A stretch of 64,000 bases of DNA, from the NCBI RefSeq assembly GCF_001592945.1, contig NZ_LRPB01000048.1, forward strand, positions 1 to 64,000, given 5' to 3'. Shown in pieces: positions 61,996 through 64,000 of the stretch (position 1 is the first letter of the stretch; every line of letters begins with the position of its first letter). Under the pieces are notes generated by a model that saw only the letters and a list, made by a program, of their open reading frames with translations, searched no databases and was not told the origin of the DNA. This stretch comes from Roseivirga seohaensis (GTDB lineage: Bacteria; Bacteroidota; Bacteroidia; Cytophagales; Cyclobacteriaceae). A program made the translations under genes and the position numbers.

Positions 61996-62637
61996 ATGAG
62001 AACTATCAGCTTCGATGCCACAATATTTACACCGGGGAAAGGTATCTCTTTGAAAATCACTTCTCGAAGATTAATGAATTTCAGCTGGTCTGGCATTATA
62101 TTTATCGCAATAACTTATTCATATTTCGACTTAAACAGCCCCCCCGATCACCCAGTTACTTACGTTATTGCAGTTTTAGCATCATTAATGCCCATTGCAA
62201 GTTATTGGGGTTATCATGCGAAAGAACATAAACATGGAAAATTAGAAGGAGAGCTATCCGTCACGAATGATGGCATAACCATTAATGAAGAAACCTACAG
62301 TTGGCCCAAAATCAAAGATTTACAATATAAAGTCGGCCATACTTTAAACGAACTACTATTTGACGACATCTTGTTTGACAGATATAGATATTATGGAGGA
62401 CCAGCTTATTCAGCCGGTGTAGATAGTTACATATCTTTCAAATATAATGACGAGTATTTTAAATTTCGCTTTAGGTTAGAAACACCTTCTCATTTAGTTC
62501 AGTACAGAAACTTGATAAAGAGTCTTTACTATAATGACTATCTTCCACTCAATAAAACTTACGAGGGTCTACAGTTAGAATATGAAGAAATACAAATACT
62601 AAAGGAAGCTAAGAGACAACTGAAACAAACTTCATAA
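61996..62637 (+). CDS. Membrane protein of unknown function
   Basis: The 213-residue protein has two membrane helices (about 33-48 and 56-76) separated by only a short loop and followed by a cytoplasmic, beta-rich domain of about 135 residues (GELSVTNDGITINEETYSWP, SYISFKYNDEYFKFRFRLET), which may be a PH-like fold. I do not recognise it. Its stop overlaps the sufU stop by six bases (convergent). The start ATG at 61996 is kept because it leads into the first strand. Confidence 0.6.
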   Translation: MRTISFDATIFTPGKGISLKITSRRLMNFSWSGIIFIAITYSYFDLNSPPDHPVTYVIAVLASLMPIASYWGYHAKEHKHGKLEGELSVTNDGITINEETYSWPKIKDLQYKVGHTLNELLFDDILFDRYRYYGGPAYSAGVDSYISFKYNDEYFKFRFRLETPSHLVQYRNLIKSLYYNDYLPLNKTYEGLQLEYEEIQILKEAKRQLKQTS

Positions 62638-63060
62638 AACCTCCTTCAGCTTTTCCCAGGCTAGGTTGGCGCAGGTTAGGCGTTCAGGGAATTCTCGGGC
62701 GGAAGCAAAGGCCAAAAATTCTTCATCTGAAGTTAACGATTCGGGTGATTCACTGCTCTCAGGGTTAATTAGCTTCAAAAACAGCTCAACCAATACTTTT
62801 GCTTCGCTTTTGCTTTTCCCTAACAGTTGCTTTATGAGTACCGAAGTTGAAGCCTTTGAAATAGCACATCCGTAACCTCTAAAGGAAGTATTCTGAATAA
62901 CATCTCCTTCGAACTTTAAGTACAGGTCAAATTGATCGCCACATACTGGATTATAAGCTTGAAGCTTATGGGTATAATCTTCCAAAACACCTTCATTAAA
63001 AGGATTTTTGGCATGGGCCAATATTTGGGTTTTGTAAAGTGCTTTTAGACGGTCGTTCAT
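62632..63060 (-). CDS. sufU: SufU-like iron-sulfur cluster assembly protein
   Basis: The 142-residue protein has the IscU/SufU fold with three conserved Cys: YNPVCGDQFDLYLKFEG, FRGYGCAISKASTSVLIK and FPERLTCANLAWEKL, plus the Asp next to the first Cys. SufU takes sulfur from SufS in Gram-positive and some other bacteria. Its start overlaps the sufS stop by four bases, so both are translated together, which supports the assignment over a classic scaffold IscU. Confidence 0.93.
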   Translation of the reverse strand: MNDRLKALYKTQILAHAKNPFNEGVLEDYTHKLQAYNPVCGDQFDLYLKFEGDVIQNTSFRGYGCAISKASTSVLIKQLLGKSKSEAKVLVELFLKLINPESSESPESLTSDEEFLAFASAREFPERLTCANLAWEKLKEVL

Positions 63061-64000
63061 AAGAAGAAGCTTCTGATTTCGACTAAGGTATTTTTAAGTA
63101 AATCCACTTCTTCTTCAGAATTATAAATATTGAAAGAAACCCTCACCGTCCCTGCAATGTCAAGTTTTTGCATTAACGGATACGTGCAATGGTGACCCGC
63201 ACGAACGGCAATGCCCTTTTCGGCTAAAAATGCTGCAATATCATGCGGATGAATTCCTTCCATCGTAAAAGAAAGGATGGCAGTACTTTTAGCATCTTTT
63301 GCAAAGAGTGTTAAACCTTCAATTTCTGATAAACGCTTCACCGCGTATTTTCTTAACTCAGCACCGTGTCTACCGATTTCCTCCACACCGACTGAATTGA
63401 TAAAGTCAATCGCAGCTGCTAGACCAATTGTTCCTGCAATATTGGGCGTTCCGGCTTCGTGTTTGGCTGGCAAATCGGCCATCATTGTTTTATCTATACT
63501 CACTTGCTGCACCATTCCTCCACCATAAGCCAAGGGAGACATCTTTTCCAACAAAGCTTGCTTTCCGTACAAAATGCCAATCCCTGTTGGACCAAAAACC
63601 TTGTGTCCTGAAAAAGCCAGAAAGTCACAATCCATGTTCTGCACATTAATCTTTTCTGAAAGGGGCAGTTGCGCGGCATCTACAAAAACCTTGATGTTAT
63701 GTTGATGAGCTAAATTGATAATACTCTTTAAATCATTCTTCACCCCCAGCGTATTGGAAATGGCAGTAATGGCCAGAATTTTCACCTTGTCAGTCAACAT
63801 TGCAGCAAACTTGCTAAGATCTAAATTCAGCCCTGCATCTAGCGGAATCACTTTCAGTTTCGCGCCTTTTGATTGACAGGCTTGTTGCCAAGGAACGAAA
63901 TTACTATGGTGCTCCATTTCTGAAACCAGCACTTCATCACCTTTTTCCAATTGCGGCAACAAAAAAGAGTTGACTACTTTATTAACAGCATCAGTGGTTC
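63057..64000 (-). CDS. sufS: Cysteine desulfurase SufS (5' end outside the window)
   Basis: The reading frame stays open to the window edge, so the N-terminal part is missing. The visible C-terminal about 314 residues show EMEHHSNFVPWQQACQSKGA, FLAFSGHKVFGPTGIGILYG with the PLP lysine, and the catalytic Cys in VRAGHHCTYPLMQKLDIAGT. This is the class II cysteine desulfurase SufS/CsdA group, which gives persulfide sulfur for Fe-S clusters. The next gene is sufU. The first Met inside the window (63962) is not a real start. Confidence 0.95.
   Translation of the reverse strand, partial: TTDAVNKVVNSFLLPQLEKGDEVLVSEMEHHSNFVPWQQACQSKGAKLKVIPLDAGLNLDLSKFAAMLTDKVKILAITAISNTLGVKNDLKSIINLAHQHNIKVFVDAAQLPLSEKINVQNMDCDFLAFSGHKVFGPTGIGILYGKQALLEKMSPLAYGGGMVQQVSIDKTMMADLPAKHEAGTPNIAGTIGLAAAIDFINSVGVEEIGRHGAELRKYAVKRLSEIEGLTLFAKDAKSTAILSFTMEGIHPHDIAAFLAEKGIAVRAGHHCTYPLMQKLDIAGTVRVSFNIYNSEEEVDLLKNTLVEIRSFFL

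Overview
The window is chromosomal DNA of a Bacteroidota bacterium, most likely a marine Cytophagales member of the Roseivirga/Fulvivirga kind (genus is an inference). The evidence is AT-rich coding, start codons mostly without Shine-Dalgarno sites, several promoters of the Bacteroidota form TTTG-N19/20-TAnnTTTG, lipoproteins and secreted peptidases of Bacteroidota type, the long two-part IspG, a bifunctional HisB, and NlpC/P60, TamB and DUF4221-like proteins. It is mainly core genome; no phage, plasmid, insertion sequence or CRISPR array is visible. 

Layout. 1-6125 (minus): tRNA-Cys with a duplicated 3' end and terminator, ribosomal protein S1, then HNH nuclease, NlpC/P60 peptidase, SmpB, a hotdog thioesterase, a coiled-coil protein and TsaD. 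6125-13482 (plus): giant TamB, whose start shares a base with the tsaD start, a photolyase/cryptochrome and a sigma-54 response regulator; a single-domain receiver faces it. 14151-23436 (plus): secreted hydrolases (S9 peptidase, gamma-glutamyltransferase, class C beta-lactamase-like protein, S10 carboxypeptidase) with two uncharacterised secreted proteins. 23775-28708: a cyclase-TolB-TPR-AraC fusion, a quinone-oxidoreductase-like protein, an LRR-like protein and a GlxA-type regulator. 28833-33126: a compact run of eleven very small plus-strand genes (SRPBCC, four VOC/PhnB-like, DoxX, SnoaL-like, DUF1801, thioesterase, two unknown). 33687-49000: DPP-IV-like peptidase, lipoproteins, HDAC-like deacetylase, DinB, gamma carbonic anhydrase, YceI, PabB, a PLDc_N membrane protein and a two-domain M16 peptidase. 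49068-53346 (minus): a plug-like secreted protein, TPR-propeller protein, CoA transferase/hydrolase and an outer-membrane barrel candidate. 53472-58194 (minus): the histidine operon hisG-hisD-hisC-hisB. 58364-64000: thioredoxin-like protein, YjbR protein, small membrane protein, IspG, an unknown membrane protein, SufU and the 3' part of SufS. 

The strongest regulatory discovery is a 22-residue leader peptide ORF with six histidines (58157-58089, minus) directly after a near-consensus Bacteroidota promoter and 184 nt upstream of hisG. It looks like a histidine attenuator with an almost leaderless start, but I see no classic U-tract terminator, so its mechanism is open. A second theme is a dispersed palindromic repeat (outer arms GTCATTGCGAG / CTCGCAATGAC, inner arms GACGAAGCAATC or GACGCGGCAATC). 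It is present four times, once inside the his operon between hisC and hisB, and it creates false N-terminal extensions of two ORFs.
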